From assembly GCA_008933995.1 (NCBI GenBank), contig WARS01000013.1, forward strand, positions 14,945,806 to 15,009,805: a stretch of DNA of 64,000 nucleotides. The letters are read 5' to 3'. This document shows positions 55,365-64,000 of this stretch, one piece after another (the stretch's first letter is position 1; every line of letters starts with the position of its first letter). The notes beneath the pieces are model-generated. The model saw nothing but the letters and a program-made list of their open reading frames with translations, ran no database searches and was not told where the DNA came from. Source of the DNA: Datnioides undecimradiatus (taxonomy: Eukaryota; Chordata; Actinopteri; Lobotiformes; Datnioididae). A program made the translations under genes and the position numbers.

Positions 55365-55660
55365 TGACTGGGGACTGGTGTAAAAAAAAGTCCTGAAGTA
55401 CTTTTATTTAAGTACTGTATCCTACAGTACTTGAGGTACTTCATCTGAGTATTTCTATTCCATGCCAATAAATAAAATGAGATGTATTATAATTTTTATT
55501 ATTATTATTATCTATTATGGCCAACAATAGTTGTATAGAGTAGCTAAAATTGAATCCACTTCAGGTCAGATGCAGCATTAAAATTCTGTGTATACATTAA
55601 TGTGATAATAATTCAACATCAAGATCATGTATGTATACAATTTAAAGGTACTTTTCATTT
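55365..55660 (+). mobile_element. Non-autonomous DNA transposon remnant, 5' half
   Basis: The 5' part of the same family seen at 930 and 40905. AAGTACTTTTATTTAAGTACTG is followed by CTTGAGGTACTTCATCTGAGT-like sequence and an interior containing TAGAGTAGCTAAAATTGAAT and GCAGCATTAAAATTCTG. The 3' terminus is not recognisable. Confidence 0.6.
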
Positions 55661-56703
55661 TATTTTTTACTATCTTATATGTCACTCATTGCATTTCATT
55701 AAAACATACTTTTTAGTTTAGTACATCAGTACAGATATTGGATTAAAACATATGTAATGATACATTATATTGTGCTTGCTATACTTTTTCTTCATGCTTA
55801 AGTTTTACATTGGTCTATCGGCACTTTTTGGCACTTGGAATTTTACTCCAATAAGATTGTGGGCCAGTTTAAATGTCAGCACCTTACACTTACATCTAAA
55901 TTAAGTTTAAAGCTAAAATATGAAAATCAGTCCCGAAGAACCCAAGATATTTCTGCTTCCAGTAATTCTTCTCCCTTGGCAAATTTTGCCTCTAAATTAA
56001 CCAAAATGAAACTCCACTGAGAACATTTGGATATTTTTGCAAGTACTGGCTAATTAAGCTTCATGCCACATACTCAGAGATGCAGAGCAGGCTACAGATG
56101 TCTTCGTCTTTTTGACTCCTCTCCCCCAGATTTTTTTTCTGTTTTTTTAAACTCGTAGCCTTCATGTGACATCACTTGGGGTGAGTTCTCAGATTTTCAT
56201 GGACAATTCCCATAGCTCCATCTAAAGTCATAATTGAGTTTTCACAGACACAGTTGTTGTACTTCCCAGCACATCTACACAGACTTTGATGTGTAAAATT
56301 GTTGTTCCTCTTCGAGACATCCTCCACCACCAGCTGTGTCTGTCACATGAATTACTGTTAATGCAGCAAAAAAGAAACACATGGGTTGACATGAAGACTT
56401 TGGGTATGCAGAAAATTTTCAAAATGCAAACTGAGTTGTATTGTGCTGGATTAATTATCTTTTGTCATGCTGTACATAAATATATTGCAGTGCATGGCCT
56501 CCCCATGGTACGTTACAGAAGCACCTGAAATAATTGGCACAGGCTTCTTTACTCTGTACAACTTTAATACGTATGGTCGTTCTCAGACATGAAACGTGAA
56601 GTGGATTGTTAATCCTCTACTCCTGTAAAAGCTGTACATTTGAACCCGCACGTGTCCAAAACCAGTTTAAGATGGAAACAGTGAAGTTATTTGCACACAG
56701 TCG

Positions 56704-56748
56704 TTGTTTGTTCGTTTGTTTGTTTTGTTTTGTTTTGTTTTGTTTGTT
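56704..56748. repeat. (TTTG/TTTTG)n simple repeat
   Basis: TTTG units grade into TTTTG units and back. Confidence 0.9.
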
Positions 56749-57064
56749 GGCAGATAGACTAAACCAGAAAATAATGTTGGCTGCACAGCCATAAGTGGTT
56801 ATTGAGGTATTGTGTTCTTTCATTGGCTGGTATATATAAGTACTGGTATAAGAGGAGAGTTGATATTGGAGAAAATGAAGTGTGCATACTGGCCAAGAAC
56901 AGCAGCTCCTTCCAGGTGTGCTTTGCTCCCTTTTTATTATTTTAAATACATACAAAACTGTGCCGCTCTTATCAGAAGGATTCAAACCTTTCTGTGTGTG
57001 CCAGAGGAAATATATCAGCTGTCTGAACCTGTGAGAGACAGGTCAGTCTAAGGAAATGTCCTGG

Positions 57065-57235
57065 AGGAGCAGCAACCTATAAGATGCACAGCACGTAACC
57101 ACAATGTCCCCAGTTTGAGTCCACTGGGACCCTCCGTTGCATGTCATCCCTCACTCTTTGTTTCTCCGCCGAGCCTTCCCAGCCACTCTCTGCTGTCAAA
57201 CTGTCCAAAGAAAGCAAAGTGCCAAAAACAAAACT
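57065..57235 (+). mobile_element. tRNA-derived SINE, diverged
   Basis: A B-box-like AGTTTGAGTCC lies at 57112. The body word GTTGCATGTCATCCCTC at about 57137 is diagnostic of an abundant percomorph SINE. A pyrimidine-rich stretch follows, then a tail close to CTGTCCAAAGAAAGCAAAG. The A-box half is eroded. The copy lies about 200 bp beyond the distal drd5 poly(A) signal. Confidence 0.65.
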
Positions 57236-57430
57236 TTAAAGAGAAGAAGGGTCAGAGGTCAACATGCACGAGAGTCAAGTCACCGTTGAGTGCGGGTAAA
57301 ATGAAAGTTCGGCTATGCTAGGTGAAAATCCTCCAATCCTGAAATGTGTGTGCATCTGTGAACCCCATAAACACTAATGTTACCTTCAGGAAGATACCAG
57401 AGCACTCTGTTCCTCTCAGCATGACAGCAT

Positions 57431-57573
57431 TTTATTAGACAAATGATGACACACTTCACTGTTTAAAGGACAGTAGTATACATTCAGATCAGGTCATCTG
57501 TACAGTACAAAGATAGAGAGGTGGGAGGTGTGGGAGAGGTGATGTATGACATCCAGTTGCGTTGACCCAGTGG

Positions 57574-57639
<66 letters not shown>

Positions 57640-58794
57640 GCTGTCTGTAGCGACAATTCCTCTAGTTGCCGCTAGTTGACGCTGTTGCCTTATTGTGTCG
57701 GAGCGACTGATTCACTCCTGAAAATCTTTGGTCATTTAGGACAGTCTTCATTCTTCATTCTTTTCTTTTGTTAGTTCTATAAGAGCTGACTGTGGTTGTT
57801 AGAGTGGAACCATTCAGTCATTTTTGCCTCAATGACAAATGAAAGATCACAGAAAAGGGCAACAGTTTTGACTGCTAAAATGACTCTGCTGATTCTAGTC
57901 AAAATTCTTTGATTTGGATTTGTTTATTTCGGTGTAAACAGGATCACTTTCAATGCGTATACAGCTTTTTGTGGCTCTTATGTCATGTTTTACTCTCACA
58001 AAGATTCCAGCCATCTGAGCCTGGATCAAACTGCATTATAGTGCATGAGGTGCAGAGCAGGTGTGCAAAAGGAGTCACTGGGGTGGGGTGCAGTGGGTAA
58101 ACACTTTAATACTGCATTTTGGCATCATGTAACTTAAACTCCATACAACACATTCCTCTCATGTCTCCAAACTCTTCTTTGAATAAGCAATAAGGCGCTG
58201 AAATGACTGCATCTGAGTAGAGCTATCTCGGTTGCACTGTCTGTAAGGCTGCCCTCAGTTTTCATACTCGGTGGAAAGACGGGCACTGGATACACGTGAG
58301 GTTTTTAAGCAGCAAAAGGTTTCCAATATGGTTCCTTGGGTGAGTCTTTACAAACATGTTTCCCCTCCAGGTGGATGGACATGAGACACAGACGCTTCCA
58401 GTGACGCCTTTGAGTAAACAACAGCTTCAACTACACTGAACCTTTGAACAAATGAACACAGACTTCACTTGTCATGTAAATAAACACCTACACATCACTT
58501 TTTTTCAGAACAGGACAACATCACATCTCACAGGCTATATGATGCAAAGCCTCATATGGAGGGGACAACTGAAGCAGGGTGGCTTGATAGCTACAGAGAC
58601 ATGCGCCCTGCTGAAGTGTCCACTAGCAAGTCATTAAAACCCTCACCAGCTGCAAGGGGCGCTGCTCAGTAGCTCAATAGACCCTGACCTGTGGGCTCCC
58701 TGCAGAAAGAGGCTTGTGGGACTTAGGATCTGAACAAACGATGGCATTATTATCAATACATCCAATTACGCACGGGGGGGACACGAGGCTGGAG
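57431..58794 (-). terminator. drd5: drd5 3' UTR with two poly(A) signals (inferred)
   Basis: Reading down the minus strand from the drd5 stop, AATAAA occurs at 57928-57923 and again at 57436-57431, giving 3' UTRs of roughly 0.9 and 1.4 kb. No other gene signal interrupts. The CA-strand microsatellite at 57578-57637 lies between the two signals, so only the longer transcript would carry it. The signals are seen directly; which one is used is inferred. Confidence 0.5.
57578..57637. repeat. (GT)n microsatellite in drd5 3' region
   Basis: About 30 uninterrupted GT units, read as CA repeats in the drd5 transcript if the distal poly(A) signal is used. Confidence 0.95.
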
Positions 58795-60177
58795 TCAGTG
58801 TAATCCATTGGGTGTGAACGGTGACATCCTGTCCAGGCTGATGTCTGCCTCGCAGTCCTCCAGGTCACAAACCGAGTCGGTGGCGTTTTCATTGTTATGA
58901 GAAAACTGTGAAATCCTGTCAAAAGTCTCTTCGTGCTCGATACATTCAACCACGTTGGGGATCATGTTGACGTACGCGTTCGCGATTTCCTTGTGGATGA
59001 GGGTGTCTTGATTATATGAGACCAGCTCGTTGCTGATGTTAACAGTTTCCACTGGTGTGTTGGAGCAGAAATTGCGACAGCCCAAGAGACTGGCGAAGGC
59101 CTTCCTGAACTCGGCGTTGAAGGCGTAAATGATGGGGTTCAGGGAGGAGTTGGTCCAGCCGAACCACACGAAGACGTCGAAAGTCGTCTCGCTGACGCAT
59201 GGCAGACCCGCGTCCCGGTCTGTGGCCGGTCTGTCGCAGAACGGGACCATACAGTTTAGGACGAAGAAAGGTAACCAGCAACACACAAAGACACCCATAA
59301 TCACCGACAGAGTTTTGAACACTTTGGTTTCGCGTTTAATCGACGTTTTCAAGGTGTTGTGGTGTTGGCACTCTATTCTGTTGGTCCTGCAACTTTGCGC
59401 GTGTTCTGCCGCTCTCTCCAGGGAGGCTATTCTTCTAATTTGTATTTGTGCAATCCGGTATATTCTAGTGTAAGTCACAATCATAATTGCCACGGGGATA
59501 TAGAAACTTATCAAGGAGGAAGATATAGCATACTCTCTGCTCAAGCTGGAGTCGCAGTTTTCCTCAATCTGCCGACTCCCGGAAGAGTTGTGCGTCCCAG
59601 CCACGTCGTCACCGCTGGCTTTGTGCCAGTTTAACTGGACCGGTATGAATGAAATGAGCACAGACAACGTCCAAGTGATACTAATCATAACAAAGGCAAC
59701 ACGCTGGGTCATTTTCCTTTCGTAGCGAAAGGGGCTCGAGATCGCCCAGTATCTATCCACGCTGATAATGCAGAGGTTGAGGATGGAGGCGGTGGAACAC
59801 ATAATGTCAAAAGCTACCCAGACGTTACAGAAAGTGCCAAACGGCCAATACCCTGCCACCTCGGCTACAGCTTTCCAGGGCATCACCAGGACAGCCACGA
59901 ATAAATCCGACAGAGCCAGGGACACGATGAAAATGTTGGTGACTTTGGTCCGCAGATGCCTAAAGCGCAGCACCGCAGAGCAAACCAAGATGTTCCCCAG
60001 CAGGGTCCATAAGATAAGTAGGGACAGCAGACAGCCCGTCACCGTACGCACCACCATATCCTTCCTCGCGTCGTTTGCTGCCTCCGTTTCGGTGCTGTTC
60101 CACATAATCTCTGCTAGGGGTGCCGGCACAGAGTCGATCCCCTGCACCGATGAAAGATACTTGGCTGGGTTCTCCAT
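58795..60177 (-). CDS. drd5: D(1B)/D5 dopamine receptor, complete single exon
   Basis: This encodes a 460-residue class A GPCR that couples dopamine binding to Gs and cAMP at the plasma membrane. Visible landmarks: GN at 61-62 (TM1), D91 (TM2), the disulfide pair C117/C208, the amine-binding D124 (TM3), DRY at 141-143, W169 (TM4), the catechol-binding serines S220, S221 and S224 before P228 (TM5), CWLP at 300-303 with F304/F305 (TM6), NPIIY at 347-351 (TM7), and palmitoylation cysteines near 367 and 371. N-glycosylation sequons lie at N27 and N197. D5 rather than D1 is indicated by [15 protein letters not shown] in the tail and by the SPFTPNGLH end. An intronless coding region is normal for D1-like receptors. 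The first ATG of the frame places TM1 at about residue 44, which fits the family. It lies tail to tail with slc2a9. Teleosts can have drd5a and drd5b; I cannot tell which this is. Confidence 0.96.
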   Translation of the reverse strand: MENPAKYLSSVQGIDSVPAPLAEIMWNSTETEAANDARKDMVVRTVTGCLLSLLILWTLLGNILVCSAVLRFRHLRTKVTNIFIVSLALSDLFVAVLVMPWKAVAEVAGYWPFGTFCNVWVAFDIMCSTASILNLCIISVDRYWAISSPFRYERKMTQRVAFVMISITWTLSVLISFIPVQLNWHKASGDDVAGTHNSSGSRQIEENCDSSLSREYAISSSLISFYIPVAIMIVTYTRIYRIAQIQIRRIASLERAAEHAQSCRTNRIECQHHNTLKTSIKRETKVFKTLSVIMGVFVCCWLPFFVLNCMVPFCDRPATDRDAGLPCVSETTFDVFVWFGWTNSSLNPIIYAFNAEFRKAFASLLGCRNFCSNTPVETVNISNELVSYNQDTLIHKEIANAYVNMIPNVVECIEHEETFDRISQFSHNNENATDSVCDLEDCEADISLDRMSPFTPNGLH

Positions 60178-60500
60178 GTGTCTCTCTTCAAGTAAACCTG
60201 CAGTCCATTGCTCCGTGCGCGGGGACGGGCGCAGTTATCAGCCACTCACCGTATTGTCCCCATTGACCCGCTCGGCTGCCAGCCTGAGGTGGAGTGCAAA
60301 ACAGACGGAAAGATAGAGGTAACGCTGAGCCGAGCGACGTGCCAGGTGCGCTGAGGGGCTGAAACGCAGCAAGCAGTGGCGAGCGCATGTTGCAGCCTTG
60401 GCGGTCCGGTGGTCTGACCTGGCTGCTTCTATGAATCCCTCCAGTCCAAGGTGTCCTGAGCGTGCTGTGGAGAGGAGGGAGTCCCTACAGCCTAACACAC
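60178..60500 (-). promoter_or_regulatory. drd5: drd5 5' leader with 66-codon upstream ORF
   Basis: This GC- and CpG-rich stretch directly precedes the drd5 ATG and is probably leader plus proximal promoter. An ATG at 60388 opens a 66-codon frame, offset from drd5, that stops at 60190-60188, ten bases before the receptor ATG. The transcription start is not visible, so whether this ORF lies in the mRNA is unknown. No convincing TATA box was seen close by; a TTAAAAAT lies near 60613. Confidence 0.45.
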
Positions 60501-60952
60501 ACTAACCTAACCAGGACTGGGTGCAGACAATATCACTCCTCCTTTGTGCGTGGTGTTACGCACGACAATGCACTGCGCTAGAAAAGGGGTGTGAGGAAGC
60601 CCTCATTATTTTTAAGGGGTTTTCGGTGCTTCGTTTCAAAGTGCGTGATTGCAGGCTCGAGAACAGTCGAGGTGTCTGCCAATCATGGATTGTCTGTGTG
60701 ACATGAGTGAAAATATGGGGTGTTTTGTGCAAGATCAACGTCTGTGCGTGTGTGTGCGTGTGTTTGTGCAGGTGGCAGATACTCCCATTCAGTTCAAATA
60801 CTTATTTTAATCTTTTAGATGCTTTTTGCTTTTAAAGGGAACTGGGCTTCAGGAGTAGAAGCTCCGATGGAGCTGTCCGTGGTGCTGAAAGAGCAAACGG
60901 TCCGGTAGTATCCGGTATAATGACTTTATAGTTCTTTGGACAAACGGACACT

Positions 60953-60988
60953 TTATCTATCTATCTATCTGTCTGTCTGTCTGTCTGT
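60953..60988. repeat. (TATC)n-(TGTC)n microsatellite
   Basis: Four or so TATC units followed by about five TGTC units. Confidence 0.9.
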
Positions 60989-61254
60989 GGGGATAATCTA
61001 TTCTTGCCTTCAGGTTGAAAGTAGGATTCTAGTGCATAGTAAAGCCATGAAGCCTGATGGTTATTTCTAGATGTAAAATAGCTTTTGAATACAGAAAATT
61101 AATTCTTTTCAAATAAAAGTCACTGAATGAACTGAATGTCACTGAATACTGGTGGTTGTTTGCCCTCTGACGAGTGTCGACTGGAGGTCGCAGCTCACAC
61201 ACTTTTCAGAGTTGCCTGAACAGGTGAGTCACATTCACACTCTTTTAGCGGGCA

Positions 61255-61400
61255 TGTTAAGCCAGGAGCTCCTCGCGCGCTGTGCGTCGTCGTGCGTCTG
61301 CAGCAGCAGCCGCAGCGCCGTTTCCGGCTTTGAAACGTCACGGATATTTTTAGATGTGTCTGCGTGCCTGTCAAATCGTTCTGACATTACGTCAAAATAA
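61255..61400 (-). promoter_or_regulatory. CpG-rich block with CRE-like sites upstream of drd5
   Basis: A local cluster of CpGs (GCGCGC, GTCGTCGTGCG, CGCAGCGCCG) lies about 1.1 kb upstream of the drd5 ATG. It is followed by ACGTCA at 61335-61340 and TTACGTCA at 61387-61394 (TGACGTAA on the drd5 strand). It could be a distal promoter, a noncoding first exon or an enhancer; the sequence does not decide. Confidence 0.35.
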
Positions 61401-61960
61401 TCTCCCGACGCCCGATGCCAAATTCTCTGGAGTAACCTATAATCTCGGGATGTCATGTCAGGAGGCAACCTGTGTCCGACACAACATTTAATTCTTAGCT
61501 CTCAGACTACTGGTAGACATGTTACCACCGCCAGTGAATTACTATGCTGAAGGGTCAAAAGTACGTTGCATGCGAGGCTGTTTGTCTGACCCTGGCAACA
61601 GATGTTGATGTGGATTACATAGAACATTGTTGCAGCATTTAAGACAAAGGATCGCAGAGGTTATTGCGTGTTAACAGTAATATTCTTGATAATTAACGGT
61701 TCGTTAATAATGAACAAAAAGTCACAGCTGAAGGGCACAGCTGTGGTTTTGTGTATGCCTTTCCTTTTTTCTGAATTTAACTGCATTCTAAATGTTGCAA
61801 AAACATACTCAAGTCAACATTTATGATAGTAATGCTAGTATAGCAATGCTTATAGGCAGGAACGTGTGAAAAAGTGATGGAGAATTGATTCAAGCTGTTG
61901 ATGCACATGAGCCATGGATGGTCCGGTCAAAATCCTAAAAAAAAAAAAACCCTAATTAAG

Positions 61961-61981
61961 TGGCGCCACCCTGTGGTGCCA
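61961..61981 (-). promoter_or_regulatory. CTCF-like site / imperfect palindrome
   Basis: On the minus strand CCACAGGGTGGCGCC (61976-61962) matches 13 of 15 positions of the core CCASYAGRKGGCRSY. The whole is also an inverted repeat, TGGCGCCAC and GTGGTGCCA around CCT, with one mismatch. It lies between the otop1 poly(A) site and drd5. Binding is a guess from the motif. Confidence 0.3.
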
Positions 61982-62054
61982 AGCGCTATTACAACTGCTG
62001 CCTTTTTAGAAGAGTCAGGAAGATCAGATAAGATGTACCACAACAGGTCTTGTG

Positions 62055-63351
62055 TATGAAAAAAGAACGCTATTCTTTATTTCAATAGGCGAAAGATATA
62101 CATTTATCACTATTGTACACGTAATTTCATATGAGCACCATATCACTGAGAATTTCACCAAATTGTATCATAGTGTCTGAATGGTGATTTTGATCAGTAT
62201 GACAGTATTTACAGAGATGATATGCAGTTTGCACCTAAACAAACAAGGATTTTACCATAAAGTTGGCACATTGTGAGAACACATACAGTGGATAGCACCA
62301 GGTTGAGAACTTGCAGACTGAAGCAACACATTGATTTGATATGAAATTTTACAGTACAAGTATACAGTATAGCTGTGTTTGCTATCAAAAAGAAATAATG
62401 TCACAAACAGGGATGTTTATTTTTGGCTGATCCTTCAGGTATAAAGGTACAATCTCTAGACTGGCGTAGCGGTTTTTACCACAGCAACATTTTCACCAAC
62501 ATTTCCGTAGAATAATCCTGCACTGCCAGATTTCCACAATATAGGTGCACCTGATAACATAGCAATAACATAATTTTGAAACATACCATTCAGGATCAGC
62601 AGACAAAAGGACAATGAAATCCTTAAATCACTGAGAGAGGCAGGTCCTACTTCTTATAGAGAACTATAGTCCAACTCATAGAGATTATTGAAAATATAGT
62701 GCTGCTAAGATTGACACTATCGCCGTAGCTCAAGTGTTGCATAGCGTTCCATTAAACTACTTAACCTACCAGGAGAAGTAAATGAGAACCATATCCAAAT
62801 ATATAGTATGAACATTTAACATGCAGATAAAATATGAGTCAAGTGGTACACCAATGCACTTGCGGCTCTGTTGAATACAGTACCATTATCTTATTAGACA
62901 TGTGAAAGTAACAGGTGTTTCAGTGGCTTTGCTGCAGTATTTTGTGATAAACGCGCAGTAACTAATATGAAACAGTACAAAATGTGCGTGTCAGAAACAA
63001 CATTTATATTTTACACAACGCACCAGTAAGGAAAACCTACTGAAATATGATTACAGGACAAAAAGTACAAAGGCCCTTTTGAAACTCTTTTCATCACCAT
63101 CTCGAATAGGCCTCACCTTATACAAGGTAATTCTTCAAGGAACGTAGGCTAATAGGCTCATCTTCCTCTGTAATCCCCACACTGAGGGATCTATGTTTTG
63201 TTTGTCTCCACGGCTTGCTGTCATGTCTGTTGGAGTGTGACTCAGACTGCCTCCTGAACGGTTGACCTGTGCTGTGAGACACTCCCGGGAGCCGGTGGTG
63301 ACAAGTGTTCCTGTGCATGTTATCTGGCATTGTCAGTCATCTGCTATTCTG
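62055..63351 (-). terminator. otop1: otop1 3' UTR and poly(A) signal
   Basis: Downstream of the otop1 stop the minus strand runs about 1.3 kb to a canonical AATAAA at 62081-62076, with GT-rich sequence beyond it, so cleavage is expected near 62055. The UTR begins with a second in-frame TGA five codons after the stop, and then a 70-codon open frame (63330-63118) discussed in the findings. Confidence 0.6.
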
Positions 63352-63522
63352 TCAGACCCGGCGGAACACCTCGAAGAGGGAGGCAACTGAGTGCATGCGG
63401 TAGAAAAGGTTCAAAGGAATGGCGAAATTGAGAACTGTGGTCCATATGCTGAAGCCAAATGTCTCCTGTTCCAACCCGTTGTCGTATTGTGGCCGGCAGC
63501 CAAAGGCAGGAAGGATCCAAAG
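63352..63522 (-). CDS. otop1: Otopetrin 1, terminal coding exon
   Basis: This exon encodes the last 56 residues of an otopetrin, a multi-pass proton channel needed for otolith/otoconia formation and acid sensing. The boundary is a TTTCAG acceptor (AG at 63524-63523), with the frame opening LWILPAFG. A hydrophilic stretch with RPQYDNG (10-16) follows, then the final membrane segment (about 22-40) and the FYRMHSVASLFEVF end (40-53), which I recognise as the conserved otopetrin C-terminus. The stop is TGA at 63354-63352. The phase is consistent with an intron between codons. Otop1 rather than otop2/3 is inferred from its position next to drd5, as in mouse. The rest of the gene lies beyond 64000. 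Family certainty is high, paralogue certainty moderate. Confidence 0.85.
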   Translation of the reverse strand, partial: LWILPAFGCRPQYDNGLEQETFGFSIWTTVLNFAIPLNLFYRMHSVASLFEVFRRV

Positions 63523-63895
63523 CTGAAAGAAAGAAAGAAATTCAAAGAGTTAAGCCTGCGTTCATTGGAAGTTTTTTTTTCACCAGTTGGGGGCAGCACA
63601 AAAAGCCCTACTCCCAGTTTTAACATATTAATCCCCCTGTGTTTGTTGTTGGGATTAACGTCATGTGTGTATATGCTGGTGTGTGTATATATGTATATGG
63701 TATATGCATATGTATATGTATGTACACTTATGTATAGGTATGTGTATGTGTATAGGTATGTATATGTATGTTTATATACTCTTAATTTCTTTTTCCCTAC
63801 TCCACCTTATTTTATTTTATTGTATTTAACTCTGAAGTGCTTGCACAATTTTACGCTGCTGCTGGATACCTGAATTTCCCTCGGGATTAATAAAG

Positions 63896-63963
<68 letters not shown>

Positions 63964-64000
63964 ATGTTGGAAAACAAACTATTTACCTATCCAGCAGATG
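63523..64000 (-). other. otop1: otop1 last intron (partial)
   Basis: Sequence upstream of the otop1 acceptor, running off the window. It holds a TTTC-rich polypyrimidine tract next to the acceptor, an imperfect TATG/TATA-rich repeat (63660-63780) and a LINE 3' tail on the opposite strand. No further exon is visible. Confidence 0.7.
63790..63963 (+). mobile_element. LINE 3' tail ending in (TATC)17
   Basis: GCTGCTGGATACCTGAATTTC, then CCTCGGGATTAATAAAG, then 68 bp of TATC units (63896-63963) is the characteristic 3' end of a teleost LINE, probably CR1/L2/Rex1-like. The insertion is antisense to otop1. The 5' limit is uncertain; the AT- and TATG-rich sequence before it may belong to the same 3' UTR. 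Confidence 0.65.

Larger units (their letters stand above)
30001..57430. other. Intergenic, right half; no gene recognised
   Basis: No exon or RNA gene can be supported. The longest open frame, 167 codons on the minus strand at 37655-38158, resembles no known family. The stretch contains dinucleotide microsatellites, three recognisable transposon remnants, two SINE fragments, a diverged 147-bp duplication (43432/44270) and several TAAT-, octamer- and CRE-like clusters that may be regulatory. It ends at the 3' UTR of drd5. Confidence 0.6.
60501..62050. other. otop1-drd5 intergenic region
   Basis: About 1.5 kb separates the drd5 leader from the otop1 poly(A) site. It holds a TATC/TGTC microsatellite (60953-60988), a CpG-rich block with CRE-like sites (61255-61400) and an imperfect palindrome resembling a CTCF site (61961-61981). 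No coding exon is evident. It is the natural place for the drd5 promoter. Confidence 0.6.

Noticed and set aside
60186..60241. Possible small intron in the drd5 leader (GGTGAGTGG donor to CTGCAG acceptor)
   Set aside because: The interval is only about 52 bases, below the usual vertebrate minimum, and the only branch-like CTGAT sits too near the donor.
59768..60316. 182-codon ORF on the plus strand
   Set aside because: It is antisense to the drd5 coding region and its GC-rich leader, a shadow of the real frame.
63391..63873. 160-codon ORF on the plus strand
   Set aside because: It runs antisense to the otop1 exon and then through low-complexity TATG repeats; the peptide has no domain.
1..64000. 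CRISPR arrays, rRNA, tRNA genes or bacterial-type operons
   Set aside because: None seen; the spaced repeats are microsatellites or transposon remnants, and the gene structures are vertebrate.

Overview
The window looks like nuclear DNA from a teleost fish, probably a percomorph. It carries an intronless D1-like dopamine receptor of vertebrate type, two spliced vertebrate genes seen only as terminal exons, many long dinucleotide microsatellites, and remnants of repeat families common in teleosts: a tRNA-derived SINE, a short non-autonomous DNA transposon present in three copies, and a LINE 3' tail. There is no operon structure or other prokaryotic signal. The species cannot be named from the sequence.

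Layout. Positions 1-7934 are read as the last intron of a urate/hexose transporter gene of the SLC2A9 (GLUT9) type. Its terminal coding exon is 7935-8177 on the plus strand, followed by a poly(A) signal at 8272. Positions 8300 to about 57400 are a 49-kb stretch with no gene I can support. It holds microsatellites, transposon remnants, a duplicated 147-bp unit, a strong hairpin and some homeodomain/POU-rich blocks that could be regulatory. drd5 (dopamine receptor D5) is a complete 460-codon single-exon gene at 58795-60177 on the minus strand. About 1.9 kb upstream of it lies the 3' end of otop1 (otopetrin 1), also on the minus strand: its last coding exon is 63352-63522, with a 3' UTR ending near 62055. 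The rest of otop1 lies beyond the right edge.

The order otop1-drd5-slc2a9, with drd5 and slc2a9 tail to tail, is as I recall the order in mouse. It supports all three identifications and suggests an old vertebrate syntenic block. The three genes do not share a pathway: GLUT9 moves urate and hexoses, D5 signals through Gs to cAMP, and otopetrin 1 is a proton channel. Their linkage is best read as conserved neighbourhood, perhaps held together by shared regulatory DNA in the 49-kb interval. I found no clear sign of a new multi-gene system. The observations most worth checking are the duplicated 147-bp unit, the tandem palindromes at 51484, the hairpin at 11656, the drd5 upstream ORF, and the motifs between otop1 and drd5.
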